Part shown: positions 12,301 through 23,857 of the stretch, one piece after another | Layout: each line of letters begins with the position of its first letter | Position numbering within the stretch: the first letter of the stretch is position 1 | Assembly: GCA_022702545.1 (NCBI GenBank) | Contig: JAHRBC010000001.1 | Span: 8,928,001 to 8,992,000, forward strand | Origin: Phycomyces nitens | Taxonomy: Eukaryota > Mucoromycota > Mucoromycetes > Mucorales > Phycomycetaceae | Length of the DNA stretch: 64,000 nt | Direction: 5' to 3' | Made by a program: the position numbers and the translations under genes | Notes under the pieces: model-generated | Databases searched by the model: none | Seen by the model: only the letters and a program-made list of their open reading frames with translations | Told to the model about the DNA's origin: nothing

Positions 12301-13428
12301 GACAGATAAGCTCATACAACAACAGTTGCAATCTTGGCGTCACCGAAATCTGCCAAATGCATGTACATTATACATCCATTTCTGTAATGACTAGACTTTA
12401 TACAAGAACCACGGGTAAGTTCTGATGAGGCTGTTGTTTTCATGATGGTCTCGATTAATAAAATGCAAAAGAAAATAAGGAGAATCCCTGATGCACTCCC
12501 TCTGCCAGTGAATAAACCATCTCGGTTTAGACTAAAGTCTATATCAAGAAAGGCGTTTTATATTCCGATATACTCGGTTTCCCTTTTCTTTCTTTCTCGT
12601 GTGACTTTATTTTGGTATTGAGACAGAGAATATAAAGCATCATAGAGAATAAAGACATGGTGAAGATTAGGTATAAAATAATTAGCATTGTTGTGGGGAG
12701 AATAAACAATTGGAAAGGGATGAAAGAACTTGTGAGAACTTGTGTAGGGTGTTTATTCAAAAGAAAAAAAGGTTATGTTTTTCTGATTTATAATTCAGTA
12801 TGTGCTTTAGTAATCTTTATCACGAAGAGTCATCTTCCAGGAGTATCGTCTTTCCGGAAAGATCCAGAAAGACTAATTGATATGACACTTCTCCAGTCAG
12901 ATCAGCCAGAGAGTTTTGGTAAAGAAGAGCATTGAGTGTCGTTCCTAAATCAATCTCAGTTAGCTCCACTACGTCTCCTAATGTGATAGATGCTCTCAAA
13001 GCCATGCTTTATTTTTCGTTTTTAATAAAATCTTGATTTCCCTTTCTTCCCCATGTCTTTCAAAGCCACGCATCGTGGAATAAGCTATGGAAAACATCAT
13101 TCCAATTAATGAACAAGAATATGATCAGCAGACAACCCTCACCAGAGCACAGGTGGAGGAGTTATTCAGAGAACTTGACGAGCAACGAACGAGAGAAAAA
13201 GAACGCCAATCAAGTGGAACCAAACTCCCTTTGGCTATTAGCGAAGCCCTGTGTGGTATACACACCACAGTTGAGTGAAATACAGACTCCACAACCAATA
13301 TCTGGTTCCTCTTTGCTAATGACCATGGCAAGTTAACATCCCAGGAGCAGTTACACACCAGGCACACGTACACTTTATACTGCTACAGTGATAACCAACC
13401 ATTACATGACGGGGACTATAATTACAAG
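12301..13428. other. Region without a supported gene
   Basis: Two short divergent frames stand out: minus 13005-12820 (61 residues, LGDVVELTEIDLGTTL) and plus 13087-13278 (63 residues, acidic and Gln/Glu/Arg-rich with a short coiled-coil tendency). Neither shows a known domain. Both lie directly next to the gypsy LTR and may be transposon debris or small genes; I cannot tell. Confidence 0.3.
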
Positions 13429-13820
13429 TGTAATATTGGGCGATGTTTGGATCTTTGGTATACAGTGCGGTATGAAGTGGTGGTATTTTGCGAGAAAAAA
13501 AAAGTTATACGCACAGGATAAGAGTGGGGTTGGGGATGAGGCGCGAAGAGAGTGTTATAGCGATAAGATAAAAGGTAGTAAAATGGGATTTCTTTCAGCA
13601 TATCAGACAATTCAAAGTGATCAGAGCGACCTATATCCTCTGCAACAAATATAGACTTAACGGAAAAAGAACTTGTTTTATTCAAAGTGTTGATACAAGA
13701 CTAATAACTACAAGGCCTCCAAGGTAGTACTATCCACTGATAACGTCGCCATTGTGCTCCAATTCTCTCGTCCCCACACTAGACTGAACTGTCCGTTGCT
13801 CTGACCTGGACAACATCACA
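13429..13820 (-). repeat. Ty3/gypsy LTR (family A), 3' LTR of the adjacent element
   Basis: On the minus strand the block starts TGTGATGTTGTCC and ends CAATATTACA, giving the TG...CA ends of an LTR (392 bp). It begins 25 bp after the stop of the integrase region (13846), exactly where a 3' LTR belongs. A second copy with the same start, the same internal AATAAAAC region, a TGCAGAGGA/CGCAGAGGA block and the same end lies at 43487-43881 (395 bp) on the plus strand. The shared ends and near-identical length define the repeat. Confidence 0.75.
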
Positions 13821-13845
13821 AGGGTCCAGTATCAGTGCCGTTCGC

Positions 13846-14712
13846 TCAACGGTGCTTATGCTCCAGTTGGGCTGGCGGAGCTTCCCCCTTGGCTTCGTGT
13901 GCCAACCGCTCCTCTGCTTGTGCTCGATATAGATGGTTTTGGCGCGGCCTATGAGCATACAACTTCATGTCGTCAGTGTGAATGGGGGCAGGTCTTCGTA
14001 AATCCCCATCCAATACTATGTATACGTTGTGTTTTAGAACTTTGTCAACTCGATAGGGTCCTAACCAGCATAGTCCCAAATCTGTACTCATAGAAAGTAT
14101 ACTTTGGTTTTTGACGAGCACCTTGTCCCGAATACGAAATTGTTTACGTTTGGTTTTATGGGCTGCATCGTATTTCGCCTTCATTTGCACCTTTGCTCTG
14201 TTGTGGTTGTTCTTTGCCTGGGGCAAGATCGTTGTCTGCAGCTGGATGATCTCTTTTAATATTTCTCACATCTCTTCCCCTTCTGTACCTGGCTCAGGTA
14301 GTTGCTCTTGTGGATATATATAGGTGGCTTCATGAGATCGGGCATGTCTCCCATGCATCAGGTAGAACGGTAAAAGTCCATGAGCTCCACTGGGGGAAGT
14401 TCTCATTACATACAATGCCGCAGGTAACCAATGTACCCAGTTTCCCACATATACTGAGCTCAGTCGTCGTAAAATCCCTTTCAACGTTTGGATGGCACGT
14501 TCCGCTTTGCCTTGCCTTTGTGAGTGATGCAATGAGCCTACTGCTAATCGGATTCCACAACTCTTTAGATAATAATTCGTGAGGGTTGACAAGAAATGTG
14601 TTCTTCCATCTGAGAAAATGATTTGGAGCACCCCAAAACGGCATATCCACTCATATAGTCCAGTTATGGTGTTAGGATTGGTTCCTAACAGCCTTTGCGT
14701 CACAGTTACCAA
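13846..14712 (-). mobile_element. Ty3/gypsy integrase, C-terminal half, one in-frame stop
   Basis: The minus strand encodes the second half of a retroviral-type integrase. It reads ALYEWICRFGV-like sequence (here GLYEWICRFGV), an SDGRTHF block holding the second catalytic Asp, HHSQRQGKAERAIQTLKG with the third catalytic Glu, and LPAALYVMRTSPS. The C-terminal LGPYRVDKVL barrel follows and ends in a charged tail. A single TGA at about 14266 interrupts one continuous frame. Everything upstream (gag, protease, reverse transcriptase, RNase H) is missing: directly before the integrase fragment sits another LTR-like segment. The element is therefore an internally deleted or recombined remnant, followed by its own 3' LTR at 13820-13429. 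Confidence 0.85.
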
Positions 14713-14877
14713 TCATTATATTTAGATATATCTTTATCCTAGCTAGAAAACATATAAATACCAGTAGAGCTTGATCATAGAAAGATCAAGCGAACAACGT
14801 CTTTTATTAAATAACTTATCCTTGAACCTCCTGTTTCTGTCTCTTGCCTTGTCTGCTTGGATCAGTTCCTGACACAA
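14705..14877 (-). repeat. Short LTR-like segment (family B)
   Basis: On the minus strand the segment begins TGTCAGGAACTGATCC, contains an AATAAAAG polyadenylation-like motif and short inverted bases around GATCAAGC, and ends near GTAACTGTGACG at the start of the integrase fragment. TGTCA...TGAC(A)-type ends are usual for gypsy LTRs. It differs from the family A LTR. Its position against a truncated integrase suggests recombination between two elements. No second copy is in the window, so the call is tentative. Confidence 0.4.
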
Positions 14878-14884
14878 CTTACAG

Positions 14885-15080
14885 TTTTTTTATTAACTGA
14901 GAGTCAAATCTAGTCACATTAATAAAGATACAATTTTCATGCAATTTGATACCTTTAGCCTTCAGGTTGCTAATGATATTAAAGTGTAACTGGATTATTC
15001 TTGGTATATCCTATCCAATTGCATGTTTTGGCACTGGTTTCAATTAAAAGGCACACTTTTCAAAGATATGGTCGTGTAAC
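14885..15080 (-). mobile_element. Relic of a second Tc1/IS630-like transposase lineage
   Basis: The minus strand reads NLKAKGIKLHENCIFIN followed by RFDSQL. This matches the region before the first or second catalytic Asp (family pattern NCVF(I/L)DE(A/S)GF) in a fungal IS630/Tc1-type transposase group also seen at 42659-42945 and 46620-46960 here. The Asp-Glu pair is lost. It is a short relic. Confidence 0.45.
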
Positions 15081-15943
15081 CTAGAAAGAGAGACTCAAAT
15101 ACCTTTAAGATGTTTACACAACTTTTGCCTTGCTTCACGAACAATAGATGGGCTATTGCTAAACATTATAAAAAAAGAGCGAGTGTTGAGAAACTATCTC
15201 TTTGATTTATGCTTATTATTTTAGTTCATAACCAGGAAGCAGTGTTTCATTGCTATTATGTAATTAGTCGAGTGGTTTGTAAGTGTTACTATGAGATATA
15301 CCAGATTGCTCTCTTGCTTTTGTTACCGACAGCCCTTCTTGGATTATTCAAATAAGCATTTCAATTTGATCCTGCCCATATTTCTTATACTTCTTTTTTT
15401 TATTTTAGTAAAGGCAATAGGGACTTGCTGAACATCCTTGACCAGATTGTCCATTACCTCCATGTTGATTGAGGTTTAAGATTTGTGTCGAAATCAATCA
15501 GCATTAAAGGTTGCAATCTTTAATGGCTTGTATTATCATATTCTTCATCAGCACTGTCATCAAAGACTACATTCGATTCTTTTTTTTTTCTGAATTAGAT
15601 GAAAAGAGTCTCAATCGGTAATATGATTTTGTCTATAATCATAAAATTAGACCTGCTTAAAATTCCTTCAAGATGTCTCTCAAGAATAAATTTAATTCAT
15701 CAAACAAAAACAAAGAAAGAGAAGATTTAAAGTTGTCTCGATCTCAAGTAAAGAGAACTGTATGATTATGATTATTATGATAACAATAATGTTGGTTTAT
15801 TTAAAATAGCCTGTTGCAATTAAATGTAGACGTAAAAGCCCTTTTGTAAAAATGAGTTGCACAAGAAAAGCAAGTCAGTGTATTTTAATCTCACGGCCGA
15901 TCATTTCATTTCATTTGCTTTGTTTCTCTTTCTCATCCTTGCA
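15081..15943. other. Upstream of the CacyBP-like gene, no gene seen
   Basis: AT-rich DNA with no supported gene. A stretch near 15120-15160 looks weakly coding on the minus strand and may be more of the neighbouring transposon relic. The last 100 bp (pyrimidine-rich CTTTGTTTCTCTTTC) form the likely leader of the next gene. Confidence 0.3.
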
Positions 15944-17084
15944 ATGTCAACTCATGCCTACCTTGATGATCTCACTGAACTCGAAAAACTCAAATTGTTG
16001 GCTAGCAGACCAGCAAATATCACAGCCATCGAGGGTTTGATTACAAAGACTCGACAGGCCATGGAAGACAACAAGAATACCCTTGATCCTCTCACTCTTC
16101 CAGCTCAAACCACACCTACCCTATTGCAATCCGTAGACATGGCTCTGTCCCAACAACAAAAGGTGCTACTTAACCCAAGAGTGCCTGCGGTTCCCATCAG
16201 AGAACCTATTGGACGCGCAAAGGTATATATGGACCCCCAATTCAAACCTGATTCCAATCCCCCCCTTTCTTAATAATTTATCTTTTGTAGGCCAAGACAC
16301 AGACAATCTTTATTACTTCTGGGTACGGCTGGACTCAATCGGATACATATGTTACGTAGGTCATCTACTCTGTCCTCAATAAGTTTCTCAAACATGCCAT
16401 ATTATCAAGTGTCTATCTGGAGATTTCTGATGCCCACAAAGTCACACTTGGTCAGTGTGTTCTCGATGTCCAGCCAAAGAGCGTTCAGCTGGACATTGTA
16501 AGTCCTAAAATGGAAACTTTGTGGTGATAGCCATTTCATTGTTCATGGTTGATCTTTTGTGTGTGGATGATATATAGCGTGAACACAAAGGTGCAAATTA
16601 CAATTTCAGAATTGCTCGCCTGCATGGCCAGATCGACCCTCCACAATGCAAGATCAAGGTAGACTTTAGTGGGGGGTTTTATTATTATTATTAATTGACA
16701 ACCTAACCAAACCTTCATTATTCCAGATCAAGCCAACCAAGATAGTTCTCTTTCTTCGAAAGCAAGACATTGGCAAGGAATGGACTGACTTGCGCTTGAA
16801 GAACACACGCGACATGTACAACCAGCTACAACGTGCAGAAGAAAAGGGCAAGTAGGACAAAATAGATTTTGTCTCCACATGCCACACAAAGATTATCTTA
16901 CCACACCAATGTTTTTTTAGGAGACGGCCCTACCGTGTATGGTGAGGCTATTCAGAATATGATGAAGACCATGTTCAGTGGCAGCGAACCGTTTGCAGGC
17001 AAACCCTCCTTCAAAACCAACCTTAACCCCTTTGAGGCCCCGGGTGATGGCTGTGCCAATTCACAGACATGCAAACACAAATAG
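15944..17084 (+). CDS. CacyBP/SIP-like CS-domain protein
   Basis: Six exons, 15944-16222, 16291-16355, 16410-16497, 16578-16658, 16727-16847 and 16921-17084, give 265 residues. The N-terminal helical part (YLDDLTELEKLKLL) and the CS domain (TSGYGWTQSDTYV, then YNFRIARLHGQI, IKPTKIVLFLRK and EWTDLR) match calcyclin-binding/Siah-1-interacting proteins. The SGS-like tail carries GDGPTVYGEAIQNMMKTMF, the conserved SGS-type block. The family scaffolds SCF-type ubiquitin ligases and Hsp90-related complexes; the role in fungi is little known. The fifth intron must use a GC donor (GCAAGT at 16848): the nearby GT at 16852 would shift the frame and stop early, while GC-AG restores GDGPT. An upstream in-frame ATG at 15857 would add a hydrophobic leader, which I judge to be untranslated. 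Confidence 0.85.
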
Positions 17085-17634
17085 ATGAATGATTTGCCCT
17101 TTTTATATATATCTATATCTATATCTATATATACAATAATAATAATTGTAATTTTTGGGTCTATTGATTTGCACGACCTTTTTACGCTTGGATCTTGAAT
17201 GTTGACAAAAACAAGAAGAAGACCATCTAGCAAGCTTCTATTGGAGAGCCAATATTGGCTTGAAAAAGAAAGATAACGAATATTTTGCCAACCGTTAATT
17301 TATCAATCATACTATTCTATTGGATCTTTAACTATACTGGAGGATTTCCTCTAGTTATTCGACTTTCTTTCAAGTCTATTATATAATATAGTTTAAACGG
17401 GCTCAATCGCAGAATTAACATTGTTGTTCAAGGTTTCTTTTTTCTTATGCGTCCAGTTCTTTTAGGATTATTTATTTATTGTTAATATCTCAATGTGTTT
17501 ATGATACAATCATGAAAAAAATATATCATGATGACGGTTAGTTCTGAAATGAATATAATTGTAATGGGGGGAGGAAAGACGGAAGATAGTGTGGGATTGT
17601 TGTTGTATGGGTGTATTTGTTTGATGAATTTAAT
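17085..17634. other. Convergent 3' region
   Basis: Spacer between the convergent CacyBP-like gene and asparagine synthetase. AT-rich, with a TCTATA/TATATC repeat near 17107-17135. It holds both 3' ends; no gene seen. Confidence 0.35.
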
Positions 17635-19519
17635 TTACTTCTTGTCACTATAGGCAGCCTCATGGACCTTCTGGGCACGACCAGAGGGATCTTCGGGACA
17701 ACCCCAGTCAGCTCTAGGGATCCATCTGACAACACTGGCAGTGCAGGCTTCCTGAGGGAACCACTGCTCGAACAAGACGCGGTACATGTATGCCTCCTTG
17801 GTTGTGGGGGTGTCCTTGGACCAGCGTGCACCAGCAGTGGCGAACTCTTCATCAGATACCTTTGTCAAACTGGTCTCCTTGAGAGCATCGATCCAGCCGT
17901 AGCCAACACCATCAGAGAACTGTTCCTTTTGTCTCCACAAGATGTTGTGGGGCAAGTAGGGCTTGGCGGAAGGATCGTCAGAGGTGTCGAATGCCTTGCG
18001 AAGAATGTACTTTTCAGCACGGCCCTCGGCACGGTTGGGCATCTTATCTTCGGGACGGATGTTCATGGCAGTCTCGAGGAAAGCCTTGTCGAGGAAAGGA
18101 ACACGAGCCTCAAGACCCCATGCGAGGGTAGACTTGTTGGCACGGAGACAGTCAGAGGTGTGGAGGTTCTTGACACGGGTAACGGTCTCGGCCTGGAAGG
18201 AGGCGGCATCGGGAGCCTGGTGGAAGTAGAGATAACCACCAAACACTTCGTCAGCACCCTCACCAGAGAGAACCATCTTGACACCCATGGCCTTGACCTT
18301 GCGGGACAAGAGGTACATGGGGGTAGAGGCACGGATGGTGGTGACATCGTAGGTCTCGAGGTGGTAGATGACATCGCTTACGGCATCAAGGGCTTCCTGG
18401 ATGGTGAAGGTGAATTCGTGATGGATGGTGTTGAGGTACTTTGCGACTTCACGGGCAGCAACCAAATCTGGAGATCCGGGAAGACCAACAGAGAAGGAGT
18501 GGAGACGGGGCCAGAGAGCAGGACCGCTCTCATCGTAGCTGTCATCACCGCTCTCGGCACTGACACCACCAGCAGCAATCTTCTCAGTCTCTCTGGCAGC
18601 AATTGCGGCAATCAAGCTGGAATCAAGACCACCGGACAAGAGGACACCATAGGGAACCTCGGCCATGAGTCTCTTGCGGACAGCCTTCTCGAGACTCTCT
18701 CTCAAGACGGTGTAGTCAACAGGGTTCTTTGTGACACGCTCCTCGGGCCACCAGGTGGGGTTGAAGTAGCGGGTGGTCTTGCCAGTCTCAGAGTCGTAAA
18801 TGTGGCCGGGAGGGAAGGCAAGGATCTTGTCGCAGTCCTCGTTGAGGGACTTGAGCTCAGATGCAAAGTAGGTGGTGCCGGGCATCTTGGAGTTCCAGCC
18901 GTAGTAGAGGGTGGTGATACCGATGGGGTCACGGGCAGCGATGACACGGTTGCGCTTGACATCCAAGAGAACAAAGGCGTACATGCCATCGAGATGGTGA
19001 ACGAGCTCAGTATCCTTTTCCTTGTACTATACAGAGTAGTTCAATTAGCCACTGAAAAAGAAAAATAACCAATATATTTGTGTGGCTTACCATGTGCATA
19101 ATGACTTCGCAGTCAGAGTGGGTCATGAAGGTGTGCTTGTCCTTGAGTTCATGTCTGAGCTGCTTGTGGTTGTAGATTTCACCGTTCACAGTAAGGACGA
19201 TGTTCTGATCCTTGCTGATCAAAGGCTGGGCACCAGAATCTGTGGAACATGGATTAGATAAACCTCAAACTCAAAACAGCCTAGCTTATAACATACCAAC
19301 ACCAACGATAGCAAGACGCTCGTGGCAGAAGATGCTGCTGTTGGCACAGAAGCAGCCAGACCAATCGGGACCACGGTGTCTAACCCTTTAAGTGAATTTA
19401 ATGATTAGTAAACAGTCAACAAAGAGCTGCCAGACTCACTTCTTGGAAAGGTAGAGGGCACGCTGGCGGTAGGCTTCGAGGTCGCCCTGGTAGTTGTGAA
19501 CAGCAAAGATTCCACACAT
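17635..19519 (-). CDS. ASN1: Asparagine synthetase (glutamine-hydrolysing)
   Basis: Four exons on the minus strand, 19519-19440, 19385-19297, 19239-19091 and 19026-17635, give 569 residues, the usual AsnB length. The cytosolic enzyme makes asparagine from aspartate, glutamine and ATP. The start MCGIFAVH supplies the N-terminal Cys nucleophile of the class II amidotransferase domain. [19 protein letters not shown] and [10 protein letters not shown] follow. The synthetase P-loop SGGLDSS is at 237-243, with [14 protein letters not shown] and LEARVPFLD further on. The three introns (about 50-65 nt) are GT-AG and all in the amidotransferase half. Codon use is strongly biased to C/G endings, like GUA1, indicating high expression. 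A TATA-like box lies about 65 bp upstream. The gene appears intact. Confidence 0.97.
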
Positions 19520-19580
19520 TTTTGAAGAGAGGAAAGAAAAGTGATGGGTTCAAAGTCCAGAAAAGATCAACTGTTGGGTT

Positions 19581-19590
19581 GCTTTTATAG
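19581..19590 (-). promoter_or_regulatory. TATA-like box of ASN1
   Basis: On the minus strand CTATAAAAGC lies about 65 bp upstream of the ASN1 start codon, the expected distance for a TATA element with a short leader. Confidence 0.45.
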
Positions 19591-21150
19591 GACCATGCAA
19601 AGTTTTCGGGTAAAGAGTTGGCGGCACTTTAAAACAAGACTGATTAGGTTTCATTCCTTTAAGACTGTCAATCCAGTCTTAAGTGCATTGGGCTTCTTGC
19701 CTTTAGACAACTGTCAATTTCAATTGAGATTTCTATCTAGCTATCTATCTCGGCTCTGGTTTCTTGCAGGCCAAGAAGTACAGGCCTAAATACTTGGTCA
19801 AAGACGCAGCTGGTAAGATTGGCTTCTTCAGTACCCAAGCAAAAACAAAAACAAAAAAAAAGGTCGCGGGCAGAATGAAATGGCGCCAACCGTGAAAGCC
19901 AAGCTTGCCCATAGTGACTCACCAACCACTTTCTATAATGGGAATGTTTATTTCGTAGATTTCCCGGTGGGTATCAATAGATTTGATTATCCGATCTTTA
20001 GAATAATTAGACAGTTTCGAATCATTGGTCGATCACTCTCTAGATTTTGCTATCTCCTATCTCCATGGTAACCAGATCCCAAAAGTATTAATGGTAGCCA
20101 TGGTGACCATGGTGACCATCACCATGACATTGCAAGATAACCTTCCGAAACAAGTCTAGGATACCTCTTTTCCCCAGTCTTTTTTGTTTGGCATCGGAGA
20201 AAGAGGTTGTTTCAATCCATTGGTTTTCTATGTTTCAAACATCAGCTGCGGGGTAAAGAAAAGAAAGACAAGAGACCAATAAAGATCAATGGATGGTATT
20301 GGATTTTGGTTTTAGTTTTTTGTATAAACATGCTTTAATCGAGAATCCTTTTTTTTTTTTTGGAATATTCTTGAAAAAAGACCAAGAGCTGGACATCGCA
20401 AAAGCCAATTAATTGGTCCAATAGCCTCGATTAATAGAGGATATAATGATTTATTCTTGGTTCTCAAGTATTATAGAGTAGAAATACCATGTCTCGATAG
20501 ATCGTGAAGGCTCATTGATGAATACTATACTTTTTTCATAGAGTACATTTCATGACTCTTTTTTTTTTTTAAAAAAAAACTGTATGTTTATATAAATACA
20601 CGTCCAAATTACTTGGGTTGACGGTTGAATTGTCATTTCAACCAAACTACATGTATTTATATATAGATATATAGATATTGTACACGTATGTTATTACTAC
20701 AATATCCAAACCAACGTAATGTGAGCCCATAAAGCCTTGCATTTCTTACAAATGATCTTTGTATATATATATATTTGTATATATATATTGATGTATTTTA
20801 CTATGAAAAGGATCCCCCTGGAGTACCTCTTGGGTACACATTTCAAGAAAGAAAGAAAGAAAGAAAAGTATCAACATTTGCTTTTTCTTGAATGTTATAT
20901 ATGGATATATGGATATATCGTCGAGAACATTCTTTCGCTCTATTGCCATTTGATACTGTGAATTATTATTATTATTGTTTGGCTTACTTTTCAATTGCCT
21001 GCCAATTCGCATTCTTGGTATGATCCATCAAGGTGAACTTGGAAGAATGATGAAAACATACATAATATCCTCATTATTACAGCTCTTTATATCCTATTCA
21101 CTTTGTACCATCATTTTTACTGACTTGGCCTACCCTGCTCCAAGCCCACC
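19591..21150. other. Divergent intergenic region ASN1 / secreted protein
   Basis: About 1.6 kb with no supported gene. It holds a cluster of GGTNACC palindromes (20067-20073, 20102-20108, 20111-20117) embedded in CCATGGT units about 550-600 bp upstream of ASN1. It also has several A/T runs, TATATA stretches near 20640-20680 and 20764-20790, and a small GAAA repeat near 20850. Regulatory meaning is unknown. Confidence 0.35.
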
Positions 21151-22029
21151 ATGCTCTACTCCGTTGTCGCATTCGCCCTCACTTGCCTTGTCCTTTCAGA
21201 GGCTGCACCCTCCCACCACACCACCATAGCATCAAGTGCATCTGCCGCATCTACTCTAGTACCTGATGCCAATAGCCATACTGACACCCTGGTGCCTTGG
21301 TCTACTATTGATAGCATCATCATTGAAGAAGTCCCTATTGTTCCCATGCAAGAGATGGATCCAGCAATGCTTGTCCCCAACCACGCTGTCGATCGGTTCA
21401 TGCACAGACACCAACAGATCAAGAATATCCAGAAAGGTCCCATTTCAGAGACATCCTACAAGGTCCCAAACTATATCACCAATCCAGAAGTCATGGTGCC
21501 TGTTCCAGAGTACTTGATTGAAGACCAAGTAGAGATTGCCACAGTCAGACGTGTGAATCCTCAAGACAACCATTCGTCCATAAAAACCATGGTTGCTGGT
21601 CTGTTTGACGACATCCTCTCGGAAGAAGAGGACGCATTCTCAAAAGAATTTGAGAAAGAGAACGATCACACTAGGATCTTTGTAGGAATGGACGACAAGG
21701 GCAACACAAATACAGTCAAAGTTCCCCTGTCAGACTTTTTCAAAGAAGATCAGCAAGACACAAGCCGTAAGAATTCGTATATTAATGTAGATAATGATAG
21801 TTCAGTCAAGATCAGCCAGTCGTCTAGTGGAAAGGGCCACCAAATGGAGCGCACGGTATATGTCAGTAGTCGAGGAAGACCAGAGGATACTGTGGTGTCC
21901 ATGAATGATAGAGGCCAGGTCATCCGAATGTCAGTTCCACATAGCGATACAACGCGAGACATACTATCATCAGATATGCCTTTTATCAATGTTTTCGACA
22001 ATATCAATGGCAATGATTTCCTCTTTTAA
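21151..22029 (+). CDS. Secreted protein of unknown function
   Basis: One exon, 292 residues. It begins with a typical signal peptide (hydrophobic YSVVAFALTCLVL core, likely cleavage after SEAA or close by). The mature part is Ser/Thr- and acid-rich with Pro-Val patches (VPIVPMQEMD, VMVPVPEYL). It has no cysteine pairs, no membrane segment and no domain I recognise. Valine-serine strand-like stretches such as MERTVYVSSRG and RGQVIRMSV lie near the end. An extracellular or wall-associated role is inference from the signal peptide alone. A candidate AATAAA poly(A) signal follows at 22049. Confidence 0.7.
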   Translation: MLYSVVAFALTCLVLSEAAPSHHTTIASSASAASTLVPDANSHTDTLVPWSTIDSIIIEEVPIVPMQEMDPAMLVPNHAVDRFMHRHQQIKNIQKGPISETSYKVPNYITNPEVMVPVPEYLIEDQVEIATVRRVNPQDNHSSIKTMVAGLFDDILSEEEDAFSKEFEKENDHTRIFVGMDDKGNTNTVKVPLSDFFKEDQQDTSRKNSYINVDNDSSVKISQSSSGKGHQMERTVYVSSRGRPEDTVVSMNDRGQVIRMSVPHSDTTRDILSSDMPFINVFDNINGNDFLF

Positions 22030-22048
22030 TGACTCCAACTAACATGGC

Positions 22049-22054
22049 AATAAA
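22049..22054 (+). terminator. Candidate poly(A) signal of the secreted-protein gene
   Basis: AATAAA 20 bp after the TAA stop. Position and sequence fit, but AT-rich DNA produces such hexamers often. Confidence 0.35.
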
Positions 22055-22251
22055 GAATATTCACATTATGAACAAAAAATCGTAAAGATGCTTGAATATG
22101 TTGTTCCACCCATTAAATTTGTTCATTCTATATTCCACACCCCGCCAGCCAACATCCAATTAAAGAATACCAAACTCTCTTTTTATATATATAATATTTT
22201 CACACCCTATTTTTTATTTTACTTGGTTATTTGGTTATTTGGTTATCAGTG

Positions 22252-23857
22252 ATGACGACCATTAAAAAGGGCAACAACCCGGAATCTGCCTCCAAGGCAG
22301 CAATAACTGACCAAGAACTGAATCCAAAGACAACTCACTATGAATTCCTTGGTCCATTGGGTGCATTGGGAATGACCACCGTCTTGCCTATTCTAGTCTT
22401 GTTCTTTGCGGTTGGCTGTGACAAGACTGGCTACCCTTCTCAGCTCTTGCTTCATGACCCCAAGGCATTCCTTGACAAAATGATGACAGCCGAGTATTTC
22501 GGTCAATTGTACGATCCCTTGGCCTTTGGTGTGTATGTTGCGTTTGTAGCCATGTTGGCCATCTTTTCCATTCTTCTTCCGGGCGATGTTTGGCCTGGAT
22601 CAAAGCTAAGAGACGGCACTTCTCTAAAGTACAAGATGAACGGTAGGTTACCAGGAAATAAAATCAGCTAGAAAAAAAAGAAGAAGAAAAAGTGGTCCAG
22701 ACACACTGTCTAGGTTTCCATTGTTCTTAATAAATCCTTCAACAGGCTTTACTTCTCTCCACGCCACATTCTTCTTGGGCCTGTACTTTATCAAGGATGT
22801 CGGATTGTCGCCACTCTTGTTCGTATATGAGCACTGGCCTGGTCTGGTCATGTCTTCAATCGTCTTTAGCTACCTCGTCTCGATTTTTGTCTATGTAAAG
22901 AGCTTCAAAAAAGGAGCAATGTTGGCTTTGGGCGGAAACACTGGCAATTTCATTTACGACGTACGTTTGACCACCAACCAATTTTGCGTTATTGACGATT
23001 GACACTTTGGACATAGTTTATGATTGGAAGAGAGTTGAACCCTCGTATTGGAGAATTCGACATCAAGTTCTTTACAGAGCTGCGTCCTGGAATGATTGGA
23101 TGGGCTGTTATCAACCTATCCTTTGCTGCCAAGCAATACCTTGATCTTCACCATGTCACCAAATCCATGGTGCTGGTCCAGGTCTTTCAGATGTGGTACA
23201 TTGTCGATTCTTTGTGGAATGAAGAGGCAGTGCTGACTACGATGGACATAACGACTGGTAAGTTTTGTAGTCGTCTATCAAGATATTAATGCTCTTTACA
23301 ACCATCAGATGGCTTTGGGTTTATGCTGGCCTTTGGTCTGTACACATGGGTTCCATTCACATACTCGCTCCAGGCTCGCTATCTGGTTGACTTTCCTACA
23401 GACATTAGCTATTATTCTGCTGCTGCAATTGTTGCTTTAAACTTGATTGGATACACCATCTTTAGAAGTGCCAATTCTCAAAAGAATGCCTTTCGTATCA
23501 ATCCAGTTGGGCCAGCCGTGAAGCGTGAGTGGTCTAGAGAATCAGAGAATATGTAGACTAAGTGACCCAATAGATCTCAAGTTCATCGAGACAAAGACTG
23601 GCAGCAGACTCATTACCTCTGGCTGGTGGGGAATGTCTCGCCATATCAACTACCTTGGCGACTGGCTAATGGCCTTGTCTTGGTGCCTGCCCTGTTGCTT
23701 TGGATCCCCAATTCCCTACTTTTACGCACTCTACTTTGGTATCCTTTTGTTGCACCGCGAGAGAAGAGACGACCACAAGTGCCGTACAAAGTATGGAGAA
23801 GACTGGGACAAGTATTGCAGCATTGTAAAGTACAGAATCATTCCAGGTGTCTATTAA
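22252..23857 (+). CDS. ERG24: Delta(14)-sterol reductase
   Basis: Five exons, 22252-22642, 22746-22960, 23017-23257, 23309-23524 and 23574-23857, give 448 residues. The ER membrane enzyme uses NADPH to reduce the C14-C15 double bond after lanosterol C14-demethylation in ergosterol synthesis. The N-terminal [11 protein letters not shown] segment, many hydrophobic helices, [17 protein letters not shown] with the family's GxELNPR motif, and the C-terminal signature [10 protein letters not shown] followed by [25 protein letters not shown] identify ERG4/ERG24 reductases. The YEFLGP start favours ERG24 over ERG4. Introns are short GT-AG. An earlier in-frame TTG region upstream is not needed; ATG at 22252 gives the usual N-terminus. 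Confidence 0.93.

Noticed and set aside
15857..15943. In-frame upstream ATG adding a hydrophobic leader to the CacyBP-like protein
   Set aside because: The family is cytosolic/nuclear and starts with the helical domain; the leader is the pyrimidine-rich 5' untranslated region read through.
17611..19068. 485-codon open frame antisense to asparagine synthetase
   Set aside because: Same cause: biased codons of ASN1 leave few stops on the opposite strand. It is Gly/Leu/Val-rich with no recognisable fold.
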